The notes: generated by a model not told the origin, from the sequence alone. Positions 53,388-62,818 are shown, counted from the first letter of the stretch. The stretch: 64,000 nucleotides of DNA from Chromobacterium sinusclupearum (GCF_002902845.1 NZ_PPTF01000073.1:53808-117807); one strand, 5' to 3'. Program-made: numbers and translations.

Positions 53388-54167
53388 TCAGCCGCCGTAC
53401 ACGTCGAAGGTGAAGTATTTCTTCTCGATCTTCTTGTAAGTGCCGTCCTTCAGCATGCCGGCGATGGCTTTGTCGATGGCGGCCTTCAGATCGGTGTCTT
53501 CCTTGCGCAGGCCGATGCCGGCGCCTTCGCCCAGGGTTTGCGGGTCAACCAGGTTGGCGCCGGCAAAGGCGAAGCCCTTGCCTTCAGGCTTCTTCAGGAA
53601 ACCCATGTCGGCCTGCACGGCATCCTGCAGCGAGGCGTCCAGGCGGCCTGCGGTCAGGTCGGCCAGCACCAGGGTCTGGTTTTGGTACGGAACCACTTCC
53701 ACGCCGGCCGGCGCCCAATGCTTCTTGGCGTAGGCTTCCTGGATGGTGCCCTGTTCCACGCCCACGCGCTTGCCCTTCAGCGAGGCCGGCGTCGGCATCA
53801 GGCCGGAACCAGCTTTGGCCACCATGCGGGTCGGGGTATTGAACAGCTTGGCGGAGAAGGCGATTTCCTTCATGCGCGCCTCGGTCATCGACATCGACGA
53901 CAGCACGCCGTCGAACTTCTTGGCTTTCAGCGCCGGGATCATGCCGTCGAAATCGTTTTCCACCCACACGCACTTGGCCTTCAAGCGTTTGCAGATCTCG
54001 TTGCCCAGGTCGATGTCGAAGCCGACGATCTGGCCATTGGCGGCCTTGGATTCAAACGGCGCGTAGCTGGCGTCCACGCCAAAGCGGATTTCCTTCCAGT
54101 CCTTGGCGTAAGCGCCCACGGAGGCGGCCATCAGGCCGATAGCCAGCGCAGCAAGTGCCTTCTTCAT
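53388..54167 (-). CDS. hisJ: Periplasmic basic amino acid-binding protein (HisJ/ArgT-like)
   Basis: A 259-residue protein with Sec signal (MKKALAALAIGLMAASVGAY, cleavage near AYA-KDW). The SBP_bac_3 fold shows RFGVDASYAPFESKAANGQI, FDIDLGNEICKRLKAKCVWV with a C-x(6)-C disulphide as in LAO/HisJ, SSMSMTEARMKEI and GVEQGTIQEAYAKKHW. Binds Arg, Lys, Orn or His. It heads the operon hisJ-hisQ-hisM-hisP. Exact ligand not fixed. Confidence 0.93.
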   Translation of the reverse strand: MKKALAALAIGLMAASVGAYAKDWKEIRFGVDASYAPFESKAANGQIVGFDIDLGNEICKRLKAKCVWVENDFDGMIPALKAKKFDGVLSSMSMTEARMKEIAFSAKLFNTPTRMVAKAGSGLMPTPASLKGKRVGVEQGTIQEAYAKKHWAPAGVEVVPYQNQTLVLADLTAGRLDASLQDAVQADMGFLKKPEGKGFAFAGANLVDPQTLGEGAGIGLRKEDTDLKAAIDKAIAGMLKDGTYKKIEKKYFTFDVYGG

Positions 54168-54315
54168 GCGATTCTCCTCATCAAAGCAATGCGAACTCTT
54201 GTTTCGTCGACCGGCGAGAACGCCGGCATTTTGTCACCCAGGCACCCCAGCGCCCGGAACGGAACTGCAAACTGCTCGTGATTCGGCCAGGCCAAGAGTC
54301 TGTTCAAGGTCTAAG

Positions 54316-54412
54316 GCTTGGCTGCACCATGTTATATAGTTAGAGCAATTTGTCTAGCAAGACGGATTTTCTTGCTATGCCGCAATCATTTACTGGGCAT
54401 ATGCAGCCAAGC
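54316..54412 (-). promoter_or_regulatory. AT-rich hisJ promoter region within an inverted repeat
   Basis: On the minus strand, TTGCTA (54355-54360) and ATATAA (54332-54337) are 17 bases apart, a good sigma-70-like pair. The region is bounded by an 11-bp inverted repeat, GCTTGGCTGCA (54316-54326) and TGCAGCCAAGC (54402-54412), with a nested TAGCAAG/CTTGCTA around the -35. Nothing else is seen in the 488-bp gap 54168-54655 except the obgE terminator. Confidence 0.55.
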
Positions 54413-54592
54413 TAAGCAGATTCCGTGCCACGGAGCCCTTCAAACCGGCGGCTGGCTTGGCGTTTTCCCCTGAGGACAAAATACAACATCCAATTGACTT
54501 GTGAAGTAACGGCGCGTGAAAAGATCGGTGTACAACAAAGCGACGAAAATGAGCGAAAATCGGTCAAAAGCCCATATTTTGCCCAAATTGAA

Positions 54593-54624
54593 TAAAAAAA
54601 CGGGCTGGATATGCCTCCAGCCCG
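54593..54624 (-). terminator. Terminator after obgE
   Basis: CGGGCTGGA (54601-54609) pairs with TCCAGCCCG (54616-54624); the run of A at 54594-54600 encodes the minus-strand T-run. It is 32 bases past the obgE stop. Confidence 0.9.
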
Positions 54625-54655
54625 TCTTCCATACCATGAAAACCTTGCGTTTTCG

Positions 54656-55819
<1,164 letters not shown>

Positions 55820-55896
55820 TCAAAACCTCTGTCTAGCGAGGAGTCAGGCGTCAGGATTGGAGCCATCCAACCCTCACGCCTTGCCCCTCGGGTATG

Positions 55897-55925
55897 AAAA
55901 AAGCCCTATCGAAGGATAGGGCTTT
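55897..55925 (-). terminator. Terminator after rpmA
   Basis: AAAGCCCTATC-GAAG-GATAGGGCTTT stem-loop with minus-strand T-run encoded by A residues at 55897-55902. It separates rpmA from obgE. Confidence 0.9.
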
Positions 55926-55947
55926 CTCGGGTGCCAGAAAGCGAAAA

Positions 55948-56223
55948 TTATTCGCCGTCTACGCCGGTGTACGGAACCACGTTAACGGTCTTGCGCTGAT
56001 GCGCGCCCTTAACGGTGAATTCAACGTAGCCATCAACCTTCGCATACAGGGTGTGGTCCTTGCCCTGGCCGACGTTTTCGCCAGCGTGGAACTTGGTGCC
56101 GCGCTGACGCACGATGATGGAACCTGCCGGAATCAGTTCGCTGCCGTAAACCTTAACGCCCAAGCGTTTGGCTTCGGAGTCACGACCGTTGCGGGAGCTA
56201 CCGCCTGCTTTTTTGTGTGCCAT
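55948..56223 (-). CDS. rpmA: 50S ribosomal protein L27
   Basis: 91 residues, [20 protein letters not shown] start; [22 protein letters not shown] core with the L27 tail that reaches the peptidyl transferase centre. Twelve bases after rplU; both are highly expressed. No N-terminal extension, so no Prp-type cleavage is needed. Confidence 0.97.
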   Translation of the reverse strand: MAHKKAGGSSRNGRDSEAKRLGVKVYGSELIPAGSIIVRQRGTKFHAGENVGQGKDHTLYAKVDGYVEFTVKGAHQRKTVNVVPYTGVDGE

Positions 56224-56235
56224 GACTGTTTATCC

Positions 56236-56547
56236 TTACTTCGAAATCGCGTCGATGCGGATTTCGGTGAAGTTCTGACGATGACCCTGATGCTTCTGGT
56301 AGTGCTTACGACGACGCATCTTGAAGATGCGGATCTTGTCGCCACGACCGTGGGCAACTACGGTAGCCTTGACGGTGGCACCGGCTACCAGCGGGGCGCC
56401 TACAACAACCTGTTCACCGTCAGCAATCATCAGCACTTCTTCAAGTACGATCTGGCTGTCGATGTCTGCAGGTATCTGTTCTACTTTAAGTTTTTCACCG
56501 ATGGCAACCTTGTACTGCTTGCCGCCGGTTTTTATGACCGCATACAT
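56236..56547 (-). CDS. rplU: 50S ribosomal protein L21
   Basis: 103 residues, the usual length, starting [23 protein letters not shown] 56547 is two codons after an alternative ATG. The [18 protein letters not shown] segment is the rRNA-binding loop. It heads the rplU-rpmA(-obgE) operon and diverges from ispB. Confidence 0.97.
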   Translation of the reverse strand: MYAVIKTGGKQYKVAIGEKLKVEQIPADIDSQIVLEEVLMIADGEQVVVGAPLVAGATVKATVVAHGRGDKIRIFKMRRRKHYQKHQGHRQNFTEIRIDAISK

Positions 56548-56742
56548 TCGCATGAGCTCCTGAATATTGAATCCCCGCACCTGATGCGCAAGGGAACGCG
56601 AGACTATACGTGCCCGCCCTCAACTTGTCAATAATTTCATCGACTTATGCGGCGAACACGGCGGCATGGCGGCTGCGGGGGCTTTTCTGGTAAGATTCCG
56701 CACTTTGGCGTACCCATCGCAACGATTAAACTGGTTGAAAAC

Positions 56743-57711
56743 GTGTCCACCCCGCTTTTCCGAACCCTGATAGCCGCTGACATGCAGACCGTAGATCGCG
56801 TCATCCGCGACCGTCTGCACTCTGATGTCGTACTGATCCGCCAAGTGGCGGAATACATCATCTCCGCCGGCGGCAAGCGCCTGCGCCCGGCGTTGACCCT
56901 GCTGTCGGGCCGCGCGCTGGGCTACCAGGGCGCGCACCTGTTTGAACTCGCCGCGATGATAGAGTTCATCCACACCGCCACGCTGCTGCACGACGATGTG
57001 GTGGACGAGTCCGACCTGCGCCGCGGCCGCAAAACCGCCAATGCGCTGTTCGGCAACGCCGCCAGCGTTCTGGTGGGCGACTTCCTCTACACCCGCGCCT
57101 TCCAGATGATGGTGACCACGCGCAGCATGGACATCCTGGAAGTGATGGCCGAAGCCACCAACATCATCGCCGAAGGCGAAGTGCTGCAACTCTTGAACAT
57201 CGGCAACACCGACGTCAGCGAGGACGATTACCTGAAGGTGATCCAGTACAAGACGGCCAAGCTGTTTGAAGCCGCCGCCCGCGTGGGCGCGCTGATCTCC
57301 GGCGCCGCGCCGGAACAGGTGCAGGCCATGGCCGACTACGGCATGTACCTGGGCACCGCCTTCCAGATCATCGACGACGTGCTGGACTACAGCGGCGACG
57401 CCGAGACCATAGGCAAGAGCCTGGGCGACGACCTGGCCGAAGGCAAGCCGACGCTGCCCCTGATCTACACCATGCGCAATGGCAGCCCGGAGGCGGCCAC
57501 GCTGGTGCGCGAAGCGCTGGAACACGCCAACCGCGACCGTTTCCACGACGTTTTGAATGCGGTACAATCCTGCGGCGCGCTGGAATATGCCAAGAATGAA
57601 GCCGTGAAAATGGCCGAACAGGCCATTGCCTCCTTGCAGAACATTCCCGAATCGGAAACCTGCCAGGCCCTGATCGAGCTGGCCCGCCTGTCGGTGGACC
57701 GCAGCGCCTAA
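56743..57711 (+). CDS. ispB: Octaprenyl diphosphate synthase
   Basis: A 322-residue trans-prenyltransferase that makes the side chain of ubiquinone. FARM is LLHDDVVDESDLRRG and SARM is IDDVLDYSGD; QLFELAAMIEFIHTATLL is typical. GTG 56743 is preferred as its product (VSTPLFRTLIAADMQTVDR) aligns with E. coli IspB; ATG 56782 is the next option. Conserved divergent pairing with rplU-rpmA supports ispB. It supplies the quinone tail also needed for rhodoquinone. Confidence 0.93.
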   Translation: MSTPLFRTLIAADMQTVDRVIRDRLHSDVVLIRQVAEYIISAGGKRLRPALTLLSGRALGYQGAHLFELAAMIEFIHTATLLHDDVVDESDLRRGRKTANALFGNAASVLVGDFLYTRAFQMMVTTRSMDILEVMAEATNIIAEGEVLQLLNIGNTDVSEDDYLKVIQYKTAKLFEAAARVGALISGAAPEQVQAMADYGMYLGTAFQIIDDVLDYSGDAETIGKSLGDDLAEGKPTLPLIYTMRNGSPEAATLVREALEHANRDRFHDVLNAVQSCGALEYAKNEAVKMAEQAIASLQNIPESETCQALIELARLSVDRSA

Positions 57712-57732
57712 GCGCGCCCAAGTTTCTCAAGC

Positions 57733-57797
57733 GTCTCCGTAGTTAAATGGATTGACTTACTTGCATTTTCCAGTTAATTCAATAACTTGCAGGAGAC
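57733..57797 (+). other. Degenerate tRNA-like remnant
   Basis: GTCTCC at 57733-57738 pairs with GGAGAC at 57791-57796. The left half reads CCGTAGTTAAATGGAT, nearly the 5' body of the tRNA-Arg pseudogene at 58899-58910, and a stem-loop AGTTA-ATTCAA-TAACT resembles a T arm. The anticodon arm is missing. It may be debris of earlier integration at this tRNA locus; weak. Confidence 0.3.
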
Positions 57798-57828
57798 AAA
57801 AAATAGTGCGTAGCACTTTTATAGCACT

Positions 57829-57903
57829 GCTGCCGTAGTTCAACGGATAGAACGGCCGCCTCCTAAGCGGCAGATACAGGTTCGATTCCTGTCGGAAGCG
57901 CCA
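57829..57903 (+). tRNA. tRNA-Arg (anticodon CCT)
   Basis: A 75-base tRNA with encoded CCA. Acceptor GCTGCCG pairs with CGGAAGC except at position 4 (G57832 opposite A57896). D arm GTTC/GAAC, anticodon stem GCCGC/GCGGC with loop CTCCTAA (anticodon CCT), and T arm ACAGG-TTCGATT-CCTGT are intact. Normal partners at position 4 would be T-A. The mismatch suggests the 3' or 5' half was altered by site-specific integration. Followed by a hairpin terminator. Confidence 0.9.
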
Positions 57904-57907
57904 AACT

Positions 57908-57938
57908 AAAGCCCGCACAAGCGGGCTTTATCATATTT
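57908..57938 (+). terminator. Terminator after tRNA-Arg
   Basis: AAAGCCCGC-ACAA-GCGGGCTTT stem-loop followed by ATCATATTT, five bases after the CCA. Confidence 0.85.
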
Positions 57939-58068
57939 AGACAACCCATTTCGAGTGCGCCGCTCCAGCAGCGCCCGAACACCCCTCAAGCAAATGATCG
58001 TTTTTTGCAAGCAGGCTGCATTTTCCTTTGAAATCATGGCTACACCTGCCTTGTGGAGCACATTTGTC

Positions 58069-58794
58069 ATGCCTATCAACCGAGTCGGTTTAAAACTCCC
58101 TCTCCTTGCCTTGAATATGGGGCGCCCTGATGAGAAACTGCAGAAGCCCTCTACGAATGAGAGCCTACAAACCAATCTCAGCACCCTACACAATCAAATG
58201 AAACAGATGCCGATTTCGCACTTCAAAGAGGCACTGGATACACCAGATTACTCAGGGATGCGTCAGAGTGGCTTTTTTGCCATGAGCCATGGTTTTCAGC
58301 TGGAAAACCATGGAGGTGATGTTTTCATGCACGCACGTCGAGAAAATCCTCAGTGCAAGGGTGAGTTTGCTGGAGACAAGTTCCACATCAGTGTGCAGGG
58401 AGACCAAGTACCCAAAGCATTCAATGCGCTGTCCGCAATGCTGTTTTCAGAGGACAGTCCAATTGACAAATGGAAAGTGACCGACATGGAACGTGTCGAT
58501 CACAAGTCCCGCGTGGGCGCGGGTGCTCAGTTCACTTTGTATGTAAAACCGGACCAGGAAAATTCGCAATACAGTGCACCATCACTCCATAAGACACGGC
58601 TATTTGTTGAGTGCTTGGAATCCAAACTATCTGAAAACGGGGTTAATCCAGGGCAGCATCCTGACTCAGACATCCGTCCTGAAAATTGGAAATATATCAG
58701 TTATCGCAATGAATTTAGAAGCCAGCGTGATGGTAGCGAAATGCAGAGCCAAACTTTACGACAAGAGCCATTCTATCGCTTGATGGTAGAGTGA
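58069..58794 (+). CDS. SpvC/OspF/HopAI1-family phosphothreonine lyase (type III effector)
   Basis: ATG 58069 (GGAG 11 bases upstream) gives 241 residues, exactly the SpvC length. The sequence follows SpvC closely: HFKEALDTPDYSGMRQSGFF, FAGDKFHISV, FSEDSPIDKWKVTDME, DQENSQYSA and RQEPFYRLMVE. Lyase residues fall at the SpvC positions: K104, H106, K136, R148, Y158, R213, R220. Residues 5-15 (RVGLKLPLLAL) look like a MAPK-docking D motif. The family irreversibly removes phosphate from host MAPK phosphothreonine. A longer frame to 57955 adds an unlikely N-terminus. AT-richer than the chromosome and set between a tRNA and a tRNA pseudogene, so horizontally acquired. Secretion is inferred. Confidence 0.93.
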   Translation: MPINRVGLKLPLLALNMGRPDEKLQKPSTNESLQTNLSTLHNQMKQMPISHFKEALDTPDYSGMRQSGFFAMSHGFQLENHGGDVFMHARRENPQCKGEFAGDKFHISVQGDQVPKAFNALSAMLFSEDSPIDKWKVTDMERVDHKSRVGAGAQFTLYVKPDQENSQYSAPSLHKTRLFVECLESKLSENGVNPGQHPDSDIRPENWKYISYRNEFRSQRDGSEMQSQTLRQEPFYRLMVE

Positions 58795-58891
58795 GAATAA
58801 GTATGATTATTATTCGAAGCGTAGCGCCATTCGACTTATCTTCAGAACCCATCGTGTTTTGCCATACATATTCTTCAGGGCTTCTAGACCA

Positions 58892-58966
58892 CAGTGTTTA
58901 GTTAAATGGATATAACGGCCCCCTCCTAAGGGGCAGTTACAGGTTCGATTCCTGTCGGGCCACCCA
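58892..58966 (+). pseudogene. tRNA-Arg(CCT) pseudogene / attachment-site scar
   Basis: D stem GTTA/TAAC, anticodon stem GCCCC/GGGGC with loop CTCCTAA (CCT), T arm ACAGG-TTCGATT-CCTGT and 3' CGGGCCA-C-CCA are well formed. The 5' acceptor half (CAGTGTT) does not pair with CGGGCCA, where TGGCCCG is needed. So the molecule cannot be a working tRNA. The 3' part from the anticodon loop on is nearly that of the intact tRNA at 57829. An integrase gene follows, as expected at an attachment site. Confidence 0.75.
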
Positions 58967-58996
58967 CACTTCCAAAGCAGTCCGAGAAAGTCCATA

Positions 58997-59030
58997 AAAC
59001 CCGCACCAGATAAGGCTTTGCGGGTTTTTT
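58997..59030 (+). terminator. Terminator after the tRNA pseudogene
   Basis: AAACCCGCA (58997-59005) pairs with TGCGGGTTT (59019-59027), then TTT. It marks the end of the former tRNA transcript; the intervening loop is 13 bases. Confidence 0.7.
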
Positions 59031-59148
59031 AACGTCCGAAACCGTCCAAATAGTTCCATTGAAAGCCTGGCGCACATGGGGGCATACTTGGGGGCATCGA
59101 CAAAGGGGGCACTTTTTGATGCCCCCAAATGCACCCGAGAACAGCTCC

Positions 59149-60351
59149 ATGCCCCTGACCGATACCGCCTGCAAGACGGCCAAACCAAGAGAGGACGGCA
59201 AGCCGCTTCGCCTATCCGACGAAAAAGGCATGTACCTGGAAGTCATGCCCAATGGCTCCAAATACTGGCGGCTGAAGTACCGCTTCAATGACAAGGAAAA
59301 ACGCCTGGCCCTGGGCGTCTACCCCGAGACCACACTGAAGGAGGCCCGTCAGAAGCGAGACGACGCCCGCCGGCGGCTGGCCAATGGCGAAGACCCAAGT
59401 GAACAGCGCAAGCTGGAATGAATGCTGAAGCAGGCAGCGACGGCCAACAAATTTGAAGCCATCGCGCTGGAGTGGCATGCAAGAGAAAGCCACGAATGGT
59501 CCCGCGCCCACAGTGAGCGCGTCTTGTCCGCCATGAAGACCCACATCTTCCCCTACATCGGGGACAGGCCAATCCACGAGATTCGCCCACTGGAGCTGCT
59601 GGAAGTGTTGCGCAAGGTGGAGAGCGCCGGGAACATCGACACCACCAAGCGCCTGCGGCAACGCTGCTCAGCCGTGTTCCGCCTGGCCATCCTGACCGGC
59701 CGCTGCGATAGCGACCCGGCCGCGCCGCTGACTGACGCCCTCAAGAGCCAGCAATCCACCCCGCGCAAGGCGCTAATGCGCGAGGATATCCCCGCCTTTC
59801 TGGAAGCGCTGGAGAAGTACGACGGTAGCGTGCAAACCAAGCTGATGATGAAGCTGATGCTGCTGACCTTCACCCGCGTCGGAGAAATGGCCATGGCCAG
59901 GTGGGAGGAAATCGACTTCGACAAGGCGCTGTGGACCATCCCACCGGAACATCGCAAGCTGCCGGAGAAATCCAAGAAAACCGCGCCTCCCCATCTCGTC
60001 CCGCTATCCAAGCAATCTCTGGAAGTGCTGCGCCAGCTCCACGCCATCAACAGCGGCCGCGAACACATCTTCCCCAACCGCAACAGCCCACGCCGGCCGA
60101 TGTCGCCAGAAACCCTGCGCCGCGCGCTTCACAGCATGGGCTTCAGAGGCAAAGCCGATGTCCACGGCTTCCGCTCGACAGCATCGACTATCTTGAACGA
60201 AGAAGGCTTCAACCCGGATGCTATTGAGCGACAGTTATCACATATTGAAACCAACAAGGTCAGAGCAGCCTACAACCGAGCTGAGTACATGGAGGATCGA
60301 AAGAAGATGATGCCGTGGTGGGCTATTTTTTTAACAAACCAGACGGCATAG
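59149..60351 (+). pseudogene. P4-type tyrosine recombinase integrase, broken by in-frame TGA
   Basis: One frame encodes a complete integrase of about 400 residues but is interrupted by TGA at 59419-59421. The N-terminal DUF4102 arm-binding part begins MPLTDTACKTAKPREDGKPL, and the catalytic domain carries Arg in FTRVGEMAMARWEEIDF, HGFR, LSHIE and AYNRAEY. The stop replaces what should be one codon between EQRKLE and MLKQAATANKFEA. It lies next to a tRNA pseudogene, its likely attachment site. Readthrough or restart at 59422 cannot be excluded but loss of function is more likely. Confidence 0.88.
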
Positions 60352-60387
60352 CATCAAAAAAATTCAAAACTTAAAAGAGGGCCCGTC

Positions 60388-61346
60388 ATGTCAATATTAA
60401 AAAATGCAATTGAATCCATCCAGACCGGCGTTGAAGACTACGAGAGAACAGATGCACGTAAAAGTGCCTCCGCAGTTCGCAATATATTTGCCGGCCTACT
60501 ATTACTTTACAAAGAGAAACTTTGCCGCCCATCGCCGGATTATGACAAAGAACTCTTAATAAAGCAAAACATCCACCCAACAGTCAACGAAAATGGGGAA
60601 ATCATATTTAAAGGGAAAGGGCACAAAACCGTTGACGTCCAAAATATTAAAGAACGATTCTCAAACTTAAACGTAAACACAGATTGGCGAAGGTTTGATG
60701 ATATAAAAAAAGTGAGAAATGATCTAGAACATTACTACACTGAAAAACAGCAGATGCCATCCGAGAAATTATTGCCAAATCATTTTTGCTAATACGCGAT
60801 TTCCTAAATACGGAGTTACAAGAAGACCCAGCTGAACTGATCGGTCAAGATTGCTGGGAAACGCTGCTAACAGTGAGTGATGTGTATGAAGCAGAAGTCA
60901 GAGACTGCAAAGAGTCCATTGAAAAAATTACTTGGAAATATGAGTCAGTAGAAAGCTCTATCAAATACTTGCGGTGCCCGGAATGCAAATCAGCTCTCAT
61001 CCAAGCACCCGACCAAGATGACGAATATCCGGATATACATTTGATATGTAAATCATGCAACTATGAGTTTCAATTCACTGATGTAATCGAGGAGTGTATC
61101 GAAGAGCATCTTTCTGTAGAAGAATATATATCGGTTAAAGATGGCGGCGATTATTTATATGAACAATGCCCTCACTGTAGCAAAAAAACATTCATCAATA
61201 TGGAAGGCCGCTGTGTAGCATGCGAACAAGAATTAGACTACACAGAGTGTGAAATCTGTGGCACAGGCCTAACGATTGATGATCAAGACAACGATGGTCT
61301 TTGCAGTTCTTGCCACTACATATATAAAAAAACACTTGATGACTAA
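60388..61346 (+). pseudogene. HEPN-like and three-zinc-ribbon protein, frameshifted
   Basis: Two frames join into one about 319-residue protein if one A is added in the five-A run at 60743-60747. The first (60388-60792) begins MSILKNAIESIQTG and carries KVRNDLEHYY (R110-N-x-x-x-H115), a HEPN ribonuclease-like RxxxxH motif. The second continues KTADAIREIIAKSFLLIRDF and has six CxxC pairs: CPEC, CKSC, CPHC, CVAC, CEIC and CSSC, three zinc ribbons. Intact homologues probably form one gene. GAGG precedes the ATG. AT-rich (about 38 percent GC), on the tRNA island. Defence role is inferred from HEPN plus island context; a sequencing indel is possible. Confidence 0.72.
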
Positions 61347-61378
61347 TAAATACTCGAAAGAGTAGTATTCCCTGCTCA

Positions 61379-61570
61379 ATCATGCATCTATCCCCCTGCG
61401 CGCGCTATCGAAGCCCCACCTCGCCCCCACGCTTCATGTGCCGCGAATCATGCACCTGCATGAACCCGCGCTAGGCCCGCACTGTATGGCCTGGCGCGTT
61501 GTTTTTCTGCTGCCGCGATTCATGCGTTTTCATGCGCCTTGCGCATGCAGTCCCCATTTCGCATGAATCC
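61379..61570. repeat. Cluster of TTCATGC/GCATGAA motifs
   Basis: Within 190 bases there are about eight copies of ATCATGC, TTCATG, GCATGAA or closely similar words on both strands (for example 61379, 61431, 61448, 61457, 61520, 61531, 61561). No gene is seen in 61347-61793. It could be iteron-like DNA from the decayed island or its recombination end; no attR match to the tRNA was found. Confidence 0.45.
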
Positions 61571-61741
61571 CACTTGGCGACTTTCCCGCCCTTTCCCGCC
61601 TAAATCCGTCAACAAAAATTCCCAGCCGATCCAAAACCGTCCATTGTTGTCCGGCTTCATAAGCCACTGCATTTCTTAGTTACTGTTTTTAATAGAAAAA
61701 TCGTGCTGGTCGATAAAAACGTGGCGAGCTGTGTGAGCAAC

Positions 61742-61774
61742 AAAAAACCGCATGCCTCTCGACATGCGGTTTTT
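61742..61774. terminator. Terminator after lpxO
   Basis: AAAAACCGCATG/CATGCGGTTTTT stem with an eight-base loop and T-runs on both strands; 20 bases past the lpxO stop. Confidence 0.88.
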
Positions 61775-61793
61775 CAATGCCTGCACGGCAGCC

Positions 61794-62714
61794 TCAGCGC
61801 CATGCGCCCCAGAACAGCCATAGGACGATGGGGCCGCCCAGCAGCAGCCATTTGAGCAGGTAGTAGGTGAAGCGGCTCTGCGCCTTGATCTTCTTGCCGA
61901 ACAGGCGCACTTGCTGGATGTAGCGGAAGGCGCGGTTGAGGCCGCCGGTGCGGTCGCCTTCCTGATTGGGGGAATTGGCCGCGCCCACCAGCACGCGGCT
62001 GACGATGCGGTTGATCCAGCGCGCTGGGGCGAACCACATGGGGCGTTCGATATCGCAGAACAGGATGATGCGGTTCTGGTCCGTGGTGTTTTCGGCGTAG
62101 TGCAGATAGGTTTCGTCGAAGATCACCGCCTCGCCGTCGCGCCAGCTGTATTTCTGCCCGTCCACGTCGATGTAGCAGCCGTCGTCATTGGGCGTGATCA
62201 GGCCCAGGTGATAGCGCACGGAGCCGGCAAACGGGTCGCGGTGGCGCACCAGGCGGCTGCCGGGCGGCAAGGCGGTGAACATGGCGGCCTTGATATTGGG
62301 AAACTGCTTCAGCAGCTGGGTGGTGTATGGGCACAGCGCTTGGGCCGAGGCGTGATCCTGGCCATACCACTTGAGGTAAAAGCGTTTCCAGCCGGTTTTG
62401 AAGAAGGAGTTGAAGCCCAGGTCGTCGTATTTGTCCGAGGCCTTGATGTTGCCCCGGTCGTACAGCGCGGCCGCTTCCTCGCGGATTTTTTCCCAGTTGG
62501 CCGTCAGCGCCTGCAGTTCCGGGAAGCGCTCCACCGGCAGGTAGGGCTTGGGCGGCACTTTGGAGAACAGGTACATGAAGCAGTTGATCGGCGCCATGAT
62601 GGTGGAGTGGTCGCTCAACTGGCGCCAGAAGCCCAGCCGCACGCGGCCGCGCAGGTGCACGTAGGCAGTGGACAGAATGAAAATGGCGACAATGGTCAAC
62701 TTGAAATAAGGCAT
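61794..62714 (-). CDS. lpxO: Lipid A hydroxylase LpxO
   Basis: A 306-residue membrane-anchored dioxygenase that uses Fe(II), O2 and 2-oxoglutarate to 2-hydroxylate a lipid A acyl chain. Fe ligands appear in RLVRHRDPFAGSVRYHLGLI (HxD) and TYLHYAENTTDQNRIILFCD (distal His/Arg). An N-terminal helix (LTIVAIFILSTAYVHL) and C-terminal helix (LLKWLLLGGPIVLWLFWGAW) hold it at the inner membrane. AAGGAG precedes ATG 62714. Aspartyl/asparaginyl hydroxylase is the broader family. Confidence 0.93.
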   Translation of the reverse strand: MPYFKLTIVAIFILSTAYVHLRGRVRLGFWRQLSDHSTIMAPINCFMYLFSKVPPKPYLPVERFPELQALTANWEKIREEAAALYDRGNIKASDKYDDLGFNSFFKTGWKRFYLKWYGQDHASAQALCPYTTQLLKQFPNIKAAMFTALPPGSRLVRHRDPFAGSVRYHLGLITPNDDGCYIDVDGQKYSWRDGEAVIFDETYLHYAENTTDQNRIILFCDIERPMWFAPARWINRIVSRVLVGAANSPNQEGDRTGGLNRAFRYIQQVRLFGKKIKAQSRFTYYLLKWLLLGGPIVLWLFWGAWR

Positions 62715-62818
62715 CCGCTCTCCTTGAACTTGCATCAAGGCGATGCCGTCGCGGCGGCATCGCCTCAGGATGCCAGACTATAAACCCTGACCCCGCTTGC
62801 GGCCAAGCCTGCGGCTGA

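Noticed and set aside
57955..58068. N-terminal extension of the SpvC-like frame
   Set aside because: The family starts MPINR at 58069 and the 241-residue length then matches; the extra 38 codons overlap no family sequence.
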